Both the position numbers and the translations under genes were made by a program. Below the pieces are notes generated by a model. That model was not told where the DNA came from, did no database searches, and was given only the letters and a program-made list of their open reading frames with translations. From positions 1-64,000 of the forward strand of contig JABFSE010000008.1 of the NCBI GenBank assembly GCA_013140765.1: 64,000 nucleotides of DNA. The letters run 5' to 3'. Numbering within the stretch: the stretch's first letter is position 1; each line of letters starts with the position of its first letter. Source of the DNA: Sulfuriferula sp. Its GTDB lineage: Bacteria; Pseudomonadota; Gammaproteobacteria; Burkholderiales; Sulfuriferulaceae. Positions 53,400 through 63,123 of the stretch are shown here, piece by piece.

Positions 53400-54146
53400 A
53401 TGAACATCATCCCGCCCACCTACACGCCACTCGACACACTCACAAAGCAACTCCAACAGCGCGGCTATGCGGTGTTAAACCCAGCGGCAGTGAGTGAGCT
53501 CATCCACGCCGACAGTGGCGCATTAGACCGCATCAAACCTAGCTGGCATGATTTACCCACAGACCAATATCTACGCGATGGCGGGCGTTATCGGCAACGC
53601 CGACATGCCAGCTTTATCGTCTCCCAGATGCAAATCACCACCATCCCGCACCGCGCACACTGGCAACCTGTAGCATACAACGCCTTGCACGGCGGCATGG
53701 AACGGATGTTCGCACCCATTGCAGCGACCACGCTTAACCAAGCCGTGTGGACGCAATTACTCAGCGCAATCGCCCATATCTGCGACACTATCAAAGGTAA
53801 ACAAACGTGGTATGTAGAAGCCCATCAATTCCGCATAGACACCACCGACGGCATAGGTCGCCCTACGCCTGAGGGCGCACATAGAGATGGCGTGGATTTT
53901 GTCGCGATATTACTGATAGCCCGTGAGCAGGTCAAAGGTGGTGAAACACGCGTTTTTGCCGCAGACAGCGCAGATGGGCAACGTTTTACCCTGTTAGCAC
54001 CCTACACCCTACTCATCTTAGACGATGAACGCGTGATACACGAAACCACACCGATACAACCACTCACCCACGGTGGTTATCGCGACACCTTAGTGCTGAC
54101 TTTTAGAGCCGACGGCTTTCAAGAAGACAATATCAATGCCGTGTAA
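53400..54146 (+). CDS. 2OG-Fe dioxygenase family protein
   Basis: VEAHQFRI...PTPEGAHRDGVDFVAILLIAREQVKGGETRVF...LDDERVIHETTPI, consistent with the PF10014-type family. Confidence 0.8.
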   Translation: MNIIPPTYTPLDTLTKQLQQRGYAVLNPAAVSELIHADSGALDRIKPSWHDLPTDQYLRDGGRYRQRRHASFIVSQMQITTIPHRAHWQPVAYNALHGGMERMFAPIAATTLNQAVWTQLLSAIAHICDTIKGKQTWYVEAHQFRIDTTDGIGRPTPEGAHRDGVDFVAILLIAREQVKGGETRVFAADSADGQRFTLLAPYTLLILDDERVIHETTPIQPLTHGGYRDTLVLTFRADGFQEDNINAV

Positions 54147-55014
54147 CATCCGCCGTTGCAATATGCGGCAACCATAATTGCGCCGCATCTATAGGGTCAA
54201 ATTGATAATGCTGATTACAAAATTCGCACTGTACTTCGATTTTGCCGCGCTCTTCCAGCACTGATTCAACCTCTTCACGCCCTAGCATTTTGAGCATCTC
54301 ACCCACTCGCGTGCGCGAACAAGTACACGCAAAATTCAAGCCTTCGGGCGCATAAACAAGCACATCTTCTTCATGAAACAAGCGATGCAATATCATCTGC
54401 GCATCTAGTTTTAACAGCTCATCGACCTTTAGCGTCGCCGTCAACTGACGGGCACGTTGCCAAGCATCAGGGTCAGCATTAGGCATATCGGGTAATTTTT
54501 GCACCAATATCCCTGCGGCACACTCATCATCTGCCGCCAGCACAATATGCGTATCAATTTGTTCCGATTGCGCCATATAGTGCATCAGCGCGGCGGCGAC
54601 ATTATCGCCCTGCAATGGCACGATGCCCTGATAAGCCTGTTTATCGCTACTTTCAGGATCCAACGTAATCAGCAACCGCCCCTCGCCCAACAACTCGGCA
54701 AAATTGCCCTCAATTAAATCATCCGACCACTTCGCCGTCGCCCGCAAAGTATGTGCCGAAGTCGCCTCCACCACCAGCAACTGTATCGCGCCCTCACCCT
54801 GCATTTGCAATATCATGCTACCGTCAAATTTAAGCGTCGCAATCAACAAAGCCGCCGCCGCCATCAGTTCACCTAGCAGATTTTGCAAAACAGGCGGGTA
54901 AGCTGTGCGATTTAACACCGCCTGCCAAGTTTCATCCAAACTCACAATCTCACCACGCACAGCGGCTTGCTCAAACATAAAACGGGTTAAACTATCTGTC
55001 GTTATCATCGCCAA
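54133..55014 (-). CDS. hslO: redox-regulated chaperone Hsp33
   Basis: C-terminal FACTCSRTRVGEML and VQCEFCNQHYQFD cysteines. Confidence 0.95.
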   Translation of the reverse strand: MAMITTDSLTRFMFEQAAVRGEIVSLDETWQAVLNRTAYPPVLQNLLGELMAAAALLIATLKFDGSMILQMQGEGAIQLLVVEATSAHTLRATAKWSDDLIEGNFAELLGEGRLLITLDPESSDKQAYQGIVPLQGDNVAAALMHYMAQSEQIDTHIVLAADDECAAGILVQKLPDMPNADPDAWQRARQLTATLKVDELLKLDAQMILHRLFHEEDVLVYAPEGLNFACTCSRTRVGEMLKMLGREEVESVLEERGKIEVQCEFCNQHYQFDPIDAAQLWLPHIATADVTRH

Positions 55015-55086
55015 AACTTCAATATATCAAAATAAGACCACCGATTATACGACATTCGACACCCAGCAAGTCATCGCATTATCACG

Positions 55087-55470
55087 TTAAACCAGCGCCA
55101 ACCCCTCAGCTTCCCAGCAATCTAAGCCGCCCGCCAGCGAATACGCGTGTTCAAAGCCCATTTGCTTGAGCACGTATGCCGCCATTGCCGAGCGTGCGCC
55201 CGAGTGGCAATACAGCAAAATAGTCTTGTCGTGGGCATGGCATAAATCTGGGTGACGGTGCTTGGTGCTGGCATCCGCCGAAGCCTCCAGCGTGCCACGC
55301 GGAATGTTAATCGCCCCCGCAATATGCCCACTGTTAAACTCATCAGGCTCACGCACGTCTATCACCAACACATCGTGCGCAACGCTCAATTTTTCGCCCG
55401 CGCTTTCAGCATCCCACTCAGTAATGTGACTACGCGCCTCTTTAACAAAGCATCCTAGCTGTTTAGCCAT
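55087..55470 (-). CDS. rhodanese-like domain protein
   Basis: VIDVREPDEFNSGHIAGAINIPRG, ILLYCHSGARSAMAA. Confidence 0.92.
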   Translation of the reverse strand: MAKQLGCFVKEARSHITEWDAESAGEKLSVAHDVLVIDVREPDEFNSGHIAGAINIPRGTLEASADASTKHRHPDLCHAHDKTILLYCHSGARSAMAAYVLKQMGFEHAYSLAGGLDCWEAEGLALV

Positions 55471-55519
55471 TATAATGTTCCTTTTGAATTAGGGCATCTG
55501 CCCAAGCCTAAAGTCTATC

Positions 55520-57676
55520 ATGCCTCAATTACTCGATGGATTAAATCCAGAACAACTTGCCGCCGTCACCTTACCGCACCAGTCTGCACTCATACTTGCG
55601 GGCGCAGGTAGCGGCAAAACGCGGGTACTGACCACGCGTATCGCCTGGCTACTGCAAACTGCGCAAACCTCGCCGTTGGGCATATTAGCGGTCACCTTTA
55701 CCAACAAAGCCGCAAAAGAAATGCAGATGCGTCTGGGTGCGATGTTGCCGATTAACACGCGTGGTATGTGGATAGGCACGTTTCACGGCTTGGCGAATCG
55801 CTTGTTGCGCACGCATCACCGTGAAGCAGGCTTGCCGCAAGTATTTCAGATTCTCGACAGTGCCGATCAGCTTTCCGCCATTAAACGCCTGCTCAAATCC
55901 ATGAATGTGGATACGGAAAAATTCGAGCCGAAAAAAGTACAAAATTTCATCAACAGCAACAAAGACGCGGGTTTGCGTGCACAGCAGGTCGAATCTTACG
56001 ACACGTATATGCGCCGTCTGGTGGAGTTTTACGCCGCTTACGACGAGCAATGTAACCGTGACGGCGTGGTGGATTTTGCTGAACTACTGTTGCGTAGCGA
56101 AGAGTTATTATCGCGCAATGAAGCCTTACGCCGCCATTATCAGGAACGTTTCCGCTATATTCTGGTGGACGAGTTTCAGGACACTAACCGCCTGCAATAT
56201 CGCTGGCTCAAACACTTCGCAGGCGCAGATTCCGCGCTCATGGCGGTGGGTGATGACGACCAGTCCATCTACGCTTTTCGTGGCGCTCACACGGGCAATA
56301 TGCACGAATTTCAGCGCGATTACGCACACGACAACATCATCAAACTGGAACAAAACTACCGTAGCCACGGCAACATCCTCGATGCCGCCAATGCGCTGAT
56401 TAGCAAAAACCCCACTCGACTGGGCAAAAACTTATGGACGGCCGCCGACGCAGGCGAACCCATCCGCGTTTACCTGGCTTACAACGATCAGGAAGAAGCA
56501 CGATTTATCGCCGAAGAAGCACAAAGCCTGCACCGCGAAGGCACGGCACTCAACGACATGGCGGTGTTGTATCGCTCCAACGCGCAATCGCGGGTGCTCG
56601 AACACGCCTTATTCAGCGCAGGCGTGCCTTATAAAGTCTATGGCGGTCTGCGCTTTTTTGAACGCCAAGAAGTCAAACACGCACTGGCGTATTTGCGCCT
56701 ACTGGCCTTCCCCGACGACGACGGCGCGTTTACCCGCGTAGTCAATTTCCCTACCCGTGGCATAGGCGCACGCACGCTGGAACAACTCATAGACGCGGCA
56801 CAGCAAACCACATCCAGCCTGTGGCAAACCGCTTACGCCAAATATGCAGACGCACCTGCGGGCAAAGGGCTGGCTGGCTTCGTCCAGCTCATCCGCGCCA
56901 TGCAGGAAGCCACATTAGGCGTGACGCTACCCGAAGCCATCGAGCATATACTGCAAACCAGCGGACTGATGGCGCACTACGTCGCCGAAAAAGACGGACA
57001 AGACCGCGTTGACAACCTGAACGAACTCATCAACGCCGCCACTGTGTTCATCAACGATGCCGACGCCATCGCCAACGCCGAAGATAATGGCGGACTGATG
57101 GCGAGCTTCCTCGCCCACGCCGCGCTCGAAGCAGGCACGCATCAAGCAGGCGAAGGACATGACGCATTGCAGTTAATGACCGTCCACGCCGCCAAAGGCC
57201 TGGAATTCCACGCCGTATTTTTATCTGGCATAGAAGAAGGCTTATTCCCCAGCGAACAGTCCATGAACGAACGCGACGGGCTGGAAGAAGAACGCCGCTT
57301 AATGTACGTCGCCATCACCCGCGCACGGCGCAGGCTCTACATCAGCCACGCGCAAAGCCGCATGTTGCATGGGCAAACTCGCTACGGTATCGCCTCACGT
57401 TTCCTCGATGAAATCCCCGTCGAGCTGTTAAAATCCATCAACAAAGGCTACGCGCCAGCCGTTGAGCAATACGCCGCGCCCGCCCCTCGCGCCGCAAAAC
57501 AACACAGCAGCTCACCCTGGCGCATGGGCATGAACGTGCGCCATGCCAAATTTGGCGTCGGCGTAGTCATCAACGTTGAAGGACAAGGCACCGACACCCG
57601 CGTGCAAATCAACTTCGGCGGTGCGCATGGGGTAAAATGGTTGTCACTGGAATACGCGAAACTGGAAGCTGCTTGA
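55520..57676 (+). CDS. uvrD: UvrD-family DNA helicase
   Basis: LILAGAGSGKTRVLTTRIAWLL, VDEFQDTNRLQYRWLKH, VGDDDQSIYAFRGA, LMTVHAAKGLEFHAVFLSGIEEGLFPSE. Confidence 0.96.
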   Translation: MPQLLDGLNPEQLAAVTLPHQSALILAGAGSGKTRVLTTRIAWLLQTAQTSPLGILAVTFTNKAAKEMQMRLGAMLPINTRGMWIGTFHGLANRLLRTHHREAGLPQVFQILDSADQLSAIKRLLKSMNVDTEKFEPKKVQNFINSNKDAGLRAQQVESYDTYMRRLVEFYAAYDEQCNRDGVVDFAELLLRSEELLSRNEALRRHYQERFRYILVDEFQDTNRLQYRWLKHFAGADSALMAVGDDDQSIYAFRGAHTGNMHEFQRDYAHDNIIKLEQNYRSHGNILDAANALISKNPTRLGKNLWTAADAGEPIRVYLAYNDQEEARFIAEEAQSLHREGTALNDMAVLYRSNAQSRVLEHALFSAGVPYKVYGGLRFFERQEVKHALAYLRLLAFPDDDGAFTRVVNFPTRGIGARTLEQLIDAAQQTTSSLWQTAYAKYADAPAGKGLAGFVQLIRAMQEATLGVTLPEAIEHILQTSGLMAHYVAEKDGQDRVDNLNELINAATVFINDADAIANAEDNGGLMASFLAHAALEAGTHQAGEGHDALQLMTVHAAKGLEFHAVFLSGIEEGLFPSEQSMNERDGLEEERRLMYVAITRARRRLYISHAQSRMLHGQTRYGIASRFLDEIPVELLKSINKGYAPAVEQYAAPAPRAAKQHSSSPWRMGMNVRHAKFGVGVVINVEGQGTDTRVQINFGGAHGVKWLSLEYAKLEAA

Positions 57677-57696
57677 TAAACAATAGGAAAAGCCAA

Positions 57697-58110
57697 ATGA
57701 CATGTAATTTTGCTGACGCACATCAACGGCATTTAACTGATGCAGACATACTTTATAAACAAAAACGATGGGCGAATTCAGACCATCTATATGGTTTATC
57801 GGCTGAGTGTGGATTGAAGGCATTGATGGTTAAATTTGGCATGTCCATAACTAACGGAACCCCCACAAATAAACAAGATAAGGTTCACGCAAACAAAGTT
57901 TGGAACAGATATGAAACTTACCGCCAAGGACATGCTTTAGGCACTCAGTACCCGTTACCCTCCTCAAACCCATTTTTAGACTGGGATGTCAGTCAACGCT
58001 ATACTGATCAGCAATACTTTACTATGCAGATAGCTACCCCTCATAAACAAGGCGCTGATTGTGTAACTAATCTTATTAAACAAGCTACATTAGCGGGATT
58101 ATTACCATGA
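57697..58110 (+). CDS. small HEPN-like protein, first gene of the three-gene cassette
   Basis: DADILYKQKRWANSDHLYGLSAECGLKALMVKFGM resembles the second helix of MNT-associated HEPN proteins; low-GC composition. Confidence 0.6.
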   Translation: MTCNFADAHQRHLTDADILYKQKRWANSDHLYGLSAECGLKALMVKFGMSITNGTPTNKQDKVHANKVWNRYETYRQGHALGTQYPLPSSNPFLDWDVSQRYTDQQYFTMQIATPHKQGADCVTNLIKQATLAGLLP

Positions 58111-59417
58111 TAACCTTTGACCAAATTTTACCTAAACTGATTGAAGTGTTTACAGCTTGCCAAGCTGATCTTACACAATTGGGTGAGATGATTATCAACC
58201 GAGACTTAAATGGTCGAGTACGATTGATTGCCAATGACACAATTGAGGGCAATCCTTCTGCCCTAGCTGCCTTAACAACCTTGTGTGAGCAGATGGTTCA
58301 AGCACTTGGCAACCATGCTTTTACTGTCAACCAGTTGGTCATATTTGAAAGTGATGTCAGGGCAATTCGTCATCAAGCCCCATCATTTTTATTAGCAGAT
58401 TTTACTTCTATTTATGTAATTGACCGATTAGCTACTGAAGGAAGCTGGGCAACCATTTCAGAAGAAAGCACAACAGCACCTAGGATCGTTTTCTTCTCAA
58501 TTAAAGGTGGAGTAGGACGATCTACAGCCTTGGCTGTAACGGCCTGGTCGTTAGCCGAACAGGGCAAAAAGGTCTTGGTACTTGACTTGGATTTAGAATC
58601 ACCAGGCTTATCGTCTAATTTGCTACCAGAAGAACGCCGCCCCACTTTTGGTATTACCGATTGGCTAGTCGAAGATTTGGTTGATAATAGTGACATGATA
58701 TTCAAAGACATGGTTGTTACCAGCGAGCTTTCTCGTAATGGTGATATTTATGTTGTGCCTGCACATGGTCGCGATATTGGTGAGTATATTGCCAAACTCG
58801 GTCGAGTCTGGATGCCAAAAATAGGTGCTTGTGGTAAAAGAGAATCTTGGTCTGAACGTCTTGAACGACTCATTGGGCAGTTAGAAAGCAAGTATCTACC
58901 TGATGTTATTTTGATTGATTCTCGTGCAGGTATTGACGAAATTGCATCTGCCTGTGTTACAGATTTGAAAGCTAATTTAGTTTTACTATTTGCACTGGCA
59001 GGCGCACAAACGTGGACAGGCTACAGTATATTATTTAGCTATTGGCATCGTCTGGGGGTTATACAAAAAATTCGTGAGCGACTACAAATTGTGGCTGCCA
59101 TGATTCCTGATGATGAGAGACGCATTGCCTATATTGAGGACTTGCGAGATCAGTCGCAAATCACTTTCATAAACGATGTTTATGATGAATTAACGCAAGA
59201 AAGTGATACAGATGCTTTTAATTTTGATGAGCTGGACGAGTCCGCCCCACATTACCCGTTAGAAATTCGTTGGAATACAGGATTTAGTGCTTTGACTTCG
59301 TTGTCTCGTCGTCTTGAGAGCTTAGATGAAAATACAGTTAAATTAGTTTTTGGTAATTTAATAGACAATGTCTCGATAATTGTGAATGCTGCTCAACAAA
59401 GGAAGGACACATTATGA
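58107..59417 (+). CDS. ParA/MinD-like ATPase with KGGVGR variant P-loop, second gene of the cassette
   Basis: IVFFSIKGGVGRSTALAVTAWSLAEQGKKVLVLDLDLESPGLSSNLL; VILIDSRAGIDEIAS; ATGA overlap with the previous gene. Confidence 0.85.
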   Translation: MITFDQILPKLIEVFTACQADLTQLGEMIINRDLNGRVRLIANDTIEGNPSALAALTTLCEQMVQALGNHAFTVNQLVIFESDVRAIRHQAPSFLLADFTSIYVIDRLATEGSWATISEESTTAPRIVFFSIKGGVGRSTALAVTAWSLAEQGKKVLVLDLDLESPGLSSNLLPEERRPTFGITDWLVEDLVDNSDMIFKDMVVTSELSRNGDIYVVPAHGRDIGEYIAKLGRVWMPKIGACGKRESWSERLERLIGQLESKYLPDVILIDSRAGIDEIASACVTDLKANLVLLFALAGAQTWTGYSILFSYWHRLGVIQKIRERLQIVAAMIPDDERRIAYIEDLRDQSQITFINDVYDELTQESDTDAFNFDELDESAPHYPLEIRWNTGFSALTSLSRRLESLDENTVKLVFGNLIDNVSIIVNAAQQRKDTL

Positions 59418-60910
59418 GCGATGTTAAAAAAATTCGTGAAGCTATGATTAGCGTATTACCGACTTCATCATCTAATTTTGGTGAGTCGATAGAGGCTAGG
59501 TTTATGTATCTTCCTTCTGCTCACATTAAAGCATTGCGTTTAGATTGCAATTTAGTGGTGGGTGCGCGAGGTGTAGGCAAGTCATTTTGGACAAGTGCAT
59601 TAGCTGATGCTGACTTGCGTAAAAAGCTAAAACAGGATTTACCAGAGCTTGAAAATACAGAGGTTCATATTGGTTTTTCTGTAAAAGAAGAAATTGATGA
59701 TTACCCGAATAGTGATATTTTCATTCAACTGATTGGCGCAAAATTTGAGGCATACGATATTTGGCGTGCCGTTGTTACTCGTTGGTTATCTAAGGTAGTT
59801 GATCAATCTATTCCGTGTCAAGAATGGAAAGACACGGTAATTTGGGTTAAAGAAAATCCTGAGGGATTAGCGCGTCTGGTACAAGCGGCAAATACGATCT
59901 TTCAAGAAACGGGCAAAGCGGGTCTAATCATTTTTGATGCGCTAGATAGAACCAGTCATGACTGGAATGGCATGGACAATATTGTTCGTGATTTACTACG
60001 CGCGGTGTTATGGCTTAAATCATTTTCTTGCTTGTATGCTAAAGTTTTTTTACGGGAAGATCAATTTAATCGTGCTGTTATGAATTTTCCTGATGCATCC
60101 AAATTACTGGCAACGAAGGTAGAGTTAACTTGGCTTGGCAGTGATTTGCATGGACTGCTATGGCAAATACTATGTAATGCAGACGGTGGACATGGTGCAT
60201 GTTTGCGAGGAGTGTACCAGCAAGGTTTATTAGGTTTTCTTCCTTTAGGGGGAGCATCAAATTATAAACCTGATAGCTTTATGGATAAGCTCCATTCACC
60301 CAATGAGGGTGATGAGATTTGGAGAATTCATGACGAACTAAAAAGAAACACAGAGCAGCAACGTAAATTATTCGAGTTGCTTGCGGGTGCTTGGATGGGA
60401 ACAAACCCACGTCGCGGTGTGCCTTATGTGTGGATAGTCAGTCATTTAGCCGATGGGCAAGGTTTGACTTCACCTCGATCATTTTTAGTGGCTATTCGAG
60501 AGTCTGCTGAAAATTCGCGCGATAAGCATCCTGAGCATACCGTCGCTCTACATTATGAAAGTATCAAAACGGGCGTGCAAAAAGCCTCTGAGATTCGTGT
60601 GGCAGAAATAGCCGAGGACTATCCTTGGGTCAGACATATTATGAAACCACTACAAGGCCTAAGCCTACCATGTGAGTTTAGGCAAATAGAAGAGAAATGG
60701 CGACAAGAGTTTCCTGAAGGATTGAGTTCGATCACAGCTAACAAATTGCCACCACAGAATATAGATCAGGGTTGGTTGGGTATGAAAAATGATTTAGCAC
60801 GTATTGGTTTTTTTACAACAAAAAAAGATGGTCGTACAGACATGCCTGATCTCTATCGAGTTGGATTTGGTTTGGGTCGTCGTGGTGGGGTGAAGCCCAA
60901 TAAAAGCTAG
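59414..60910 (+). CDS. P-loop NTPase of unassigned family, third gene of the cassette
   Basis: Walker A VVGARGVGKSFWTSAL; Walker B-like AGLIIFDALDRT; ATGA overlap with the previous gene. Confidence 0.75.
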   Translation: MSDVKKIREAMISVLPTSSSNFGESIEARFMYLPSAHIKALRLDCNLVVGARGVGKSFWTSALADADLRKKLKQDLPELENTEVHIGFSVKEEIDDYPNSDIFIQLIGAKFEAYDIWRAVVTRWLSKVVDQSIPCQEWKDTVIWVKENPEGLARLVQAANTIFQETGKAGLIIFDALDRTSHDWNGMDNIVRDLLRAVLWLKSFSCLYAKVFLREDQFNRAVMNFPDASKLLATKVELTWLGSDLHGLLWQILCNADGGHGACLRGVYQQGLLGFLPLGGASNYKPDSFMDKLHSPNEGDEIWRIHDELKRNTEQQRKLFELLAGAWMGTNPRRGVPYVWIVSHLADGQGLTSPRSFLVAIRESAENSRDKHPEHTVALHYESIKTGVQKASEIRVAEIAEDYPWVRHIMKPLQGLSLPCEFRQIEEKWRQEFPEGLSSITANKLPPQNIDQGWLGMKNDLARIGFFTTKKDGRTDMPDLYRVGFGLGRRGGVKPNKS

Positions 60911-61001
60911 GAGTGCACTTTGCGGGATTACTGCATTTGCTCCCATTTCGTTGATAAACGTCTCAGATATCATCCAATAAACTTTATTCATCAACGCATA
61001 T

Positions 61002-62453
61002 ATGCCACTCACTATTACCCTAATCGCTGTGCTCATCGCCCTCGCCATCCTCATCTGGCTGGCGCTACGCATCAACGCCTTGCAAAGCACACTGGCGCAA
61101 CTCCCCGCCCAGCTTGACACGGGGCTAGAACAACGCCACCGCGCCATGTTGAGTGATTTGCATCAGGGTTTGGCGGCGCAATCTGACCGCACTCAGGCGG
61201 TGTTATTGGATGTATCCGATCGCCTGCGCACCCAAATCAGCACTGAGCTATCCAGCACCCGTGCCGCTGTGCAAACCTTACAGCTAGAGCAATCCACGCA
61301 GCTTGCCACCAACCGCGAAGCCATGAGCACTGCCATGCACGCACTGGGACAGTCGCAAGCGACTGAGCTTGCCAACAGCCGCGCCGCGCTTAACCAGCAA
61401 CTCAGCGAATTTGCCGCAGGCTTACAAACCGCCCAAGCCGAATTTCTCAGCAAAACCCTGCAAACACTGGCAGAACAAGCCCGTGCCGAGCAGACGCTAA
61501 TCCAAACCACCATGCAGCAAGCCAGCACACAGCTCGCCGCCGCTGTGGAAACCCTCGCCAAGGGCGTGGACACGCGGCTGGCGGAAATCTCGGGCAAAGT
61601 CACTGAACGTCTGGACGACGGCTTCAAAAAAACCAACGAAACCTTTGCCAACGTCATGGCACGCCTTGCCACCATAGATGAAGCACAAAAGAAAATCGAC
61701 GGCCTCACCAGCAATGTCGTCACCCTGCAAGAATTACTAGGCGACAAACGCTCACGCGGTGCTTACGGCGAAGTCCAGCTCGAAGGCTTGGTGCGTAACA
61801 TCTTGCCGCCCGACGCTTACCAATTCCAGGCCACGCTCTCCAATGGCAGTCGCGCCGACTGTATGCTGGTATTACCTGAACCGACCGGACGTGTCGCCGT
61901 CGATTCCAAATTCCCGCTGGAAAACTACAACCGCATGTTCGCCCGCGACATGGCCGAAGGCGACCGCGCCATCGCCACCCGCGCATTCAAAGCCGACATT
62001 AAAAAACACGTTGACGACATCGCCAGCAAATACATTATCGAGGGCGAAACCTCAGACGGCGCAGTCATGTTTATCCCCGCCGAAGCCGTATTTGCCGAAA
62101 TCCACGCCTACCACGTTGATTTAGTTGAATACGCCATGTCGCGCCGTGTATGGATAGTGTCGCCAACCACACTCATGGCGGTACTCAACACCGCTCGTGC
62201 CGTGATTAAAGATGTCGAAACCCGCCGTCAAGTCCACATTATCAAAGACGAATTATCCAAGCTCGGCAAAGACTTCATCCGTTTCGACGAGCGCATGAAA
62301 AAGCTCGCCGACCATATCCGCATGGCGAATAAAGATGCCGAAGAAGTCCACATCACCAGCCAAAAAATCAGCAAACGTTTCAGCCAGATAGAGGCAGTCG
62401 ATTTAGCGCACCTGCGTGCCCCCACCCCAGCATTATTACCCGATGAAGAATAA
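61002..62453 (+). CDS. rmuC: DNA recombination protein RmuC
   Basis: GDKRSRGAYGEVQLEGLVRNILPPDAY, VAVDSKFPLENYNRM, MFIPAEAVFAEIHAYHVDLVEYAMSRRVWIVSPTTLMAVLNT. Confidence 0.96.
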   Translation: MPLTITLIAVLIALAILIWLALRINALQSTLAQLPAQLDTGLEQRHRAMLSDLHQGLAAQSDRTQAVLLDVSDRLRTQISTELSSTRAAVQTLQLEQSTQLATNREAMSTAMHALGQSQATELANSRAALNQQLSEFAAGLQTAQAEFLSKTLQTLAEQARAEQTLIQTTMQQASTQLAAAVETLAKGVDTRLAEISGKVTERLDDGFKKTNETFANVMARLATIDEAQKKIDGLTSNVVTLQELLGDKRSRGAYGEVQLEGLVRNILPPDAYQFQATLSNGSRADCMLVLPEPTGRVAVDSKFPLENYNRMFARDMAEGDRAIATRAFKADIKKHVDDIASKYIIEGETSDGAVMFIPAEAVFAEIHAYHVDLVEYAMSRRVWIVSPTTLMAVLNTARAVIKDVETRRQVHIIKDELSKLGKDFIRFDERMKKLADHIRMANKDAEEVHITSQKISKRFSQIEAVDLAHLRAPTPALLPDEE

Positions 62454-62463
62454 GGAAGCCAAC

Positions 62464-62766
62464 ATGACCACCCCGCTAGAACTCATGCGTGACCAACTCA
62501 ACACCGAAACCGCCAAAGCCGATTGGGCAGAGCTACTCCCCTTCTTTGCCAAAGGTCAATTGATACTGGTAGCCACGCAACTAGACCTAGTCGAAGTCGC
62601 TGCCCACATCGCCACCGACAACGCCGAACACATACACACGTGGATGACTAGCGGTCAACTGGTCAAGCTCGACGACGATACCGCATTAGATTGGGAACAA
62701 CGCAAACCCGCCATCTGGACAGTAGTCGTCGCCCCGTGGATATTGGTACAGGAGCGCGGGCATTGA
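62464..62766 (+). CDS. DUF2288 family protein
   Basis: ADWAELLPFFAKGQLILVATQLDLVEVAAHIATDNAEHIHTWMTSGQLVKLDDDTALDW. Confidence 0.85.
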   Translation: MTTPLELMRDQLNTETAKADWAELLPFFAKGQLILVATQLDLVEVAAHIATDNAEHIHTWMTSGQLVKLDDDTALDWEQRKPAIWTVVVAPWILVQERGH

Positions 62767-63061
62767 GGTTTTATATCGCGACAGCATCCTATCCCGAACT
62801 TTGCATAAACCCAGCAACCCGCAATGAATCGCTATTTTGTCGAGCTAATCAATTTTCAGGCAAAGCACCCCCAACCCCGAGCATCGGGCTGTAGCGTTGG
62901 CAGTTATAGATGGAAGGTTTAGGCATATTCACGCCTAGCCAGACAGACGTGTTGACGTCAGGAAGAGTTGGTTACAGGCGGTTTGACCAGAAACAATCGC
63001 TCAGTGAGTGTCCAGATCAAGTGCTTGAAGGGATAGGCCGACGGGTTTTATAAAAATATTG

Positions 63062-63099
63062 TTGACAGCGTGATATCAATGATTACAATGAAATCATTG
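63062..63099 (+). promoter_or_regulatory. fitAB promoter with overlapping inverted-repeat operator
   Basis: TTGACA (63062-63067), 16-nt spacer, TACAAT (63084-63089); inverted repeat CAATGATT-N7-AATCATTG (63077-63099). Confidence 0.7.
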
Positions 63100-63123
63100 C
63101 TGTAATCGAATAGGAGTCATGAC

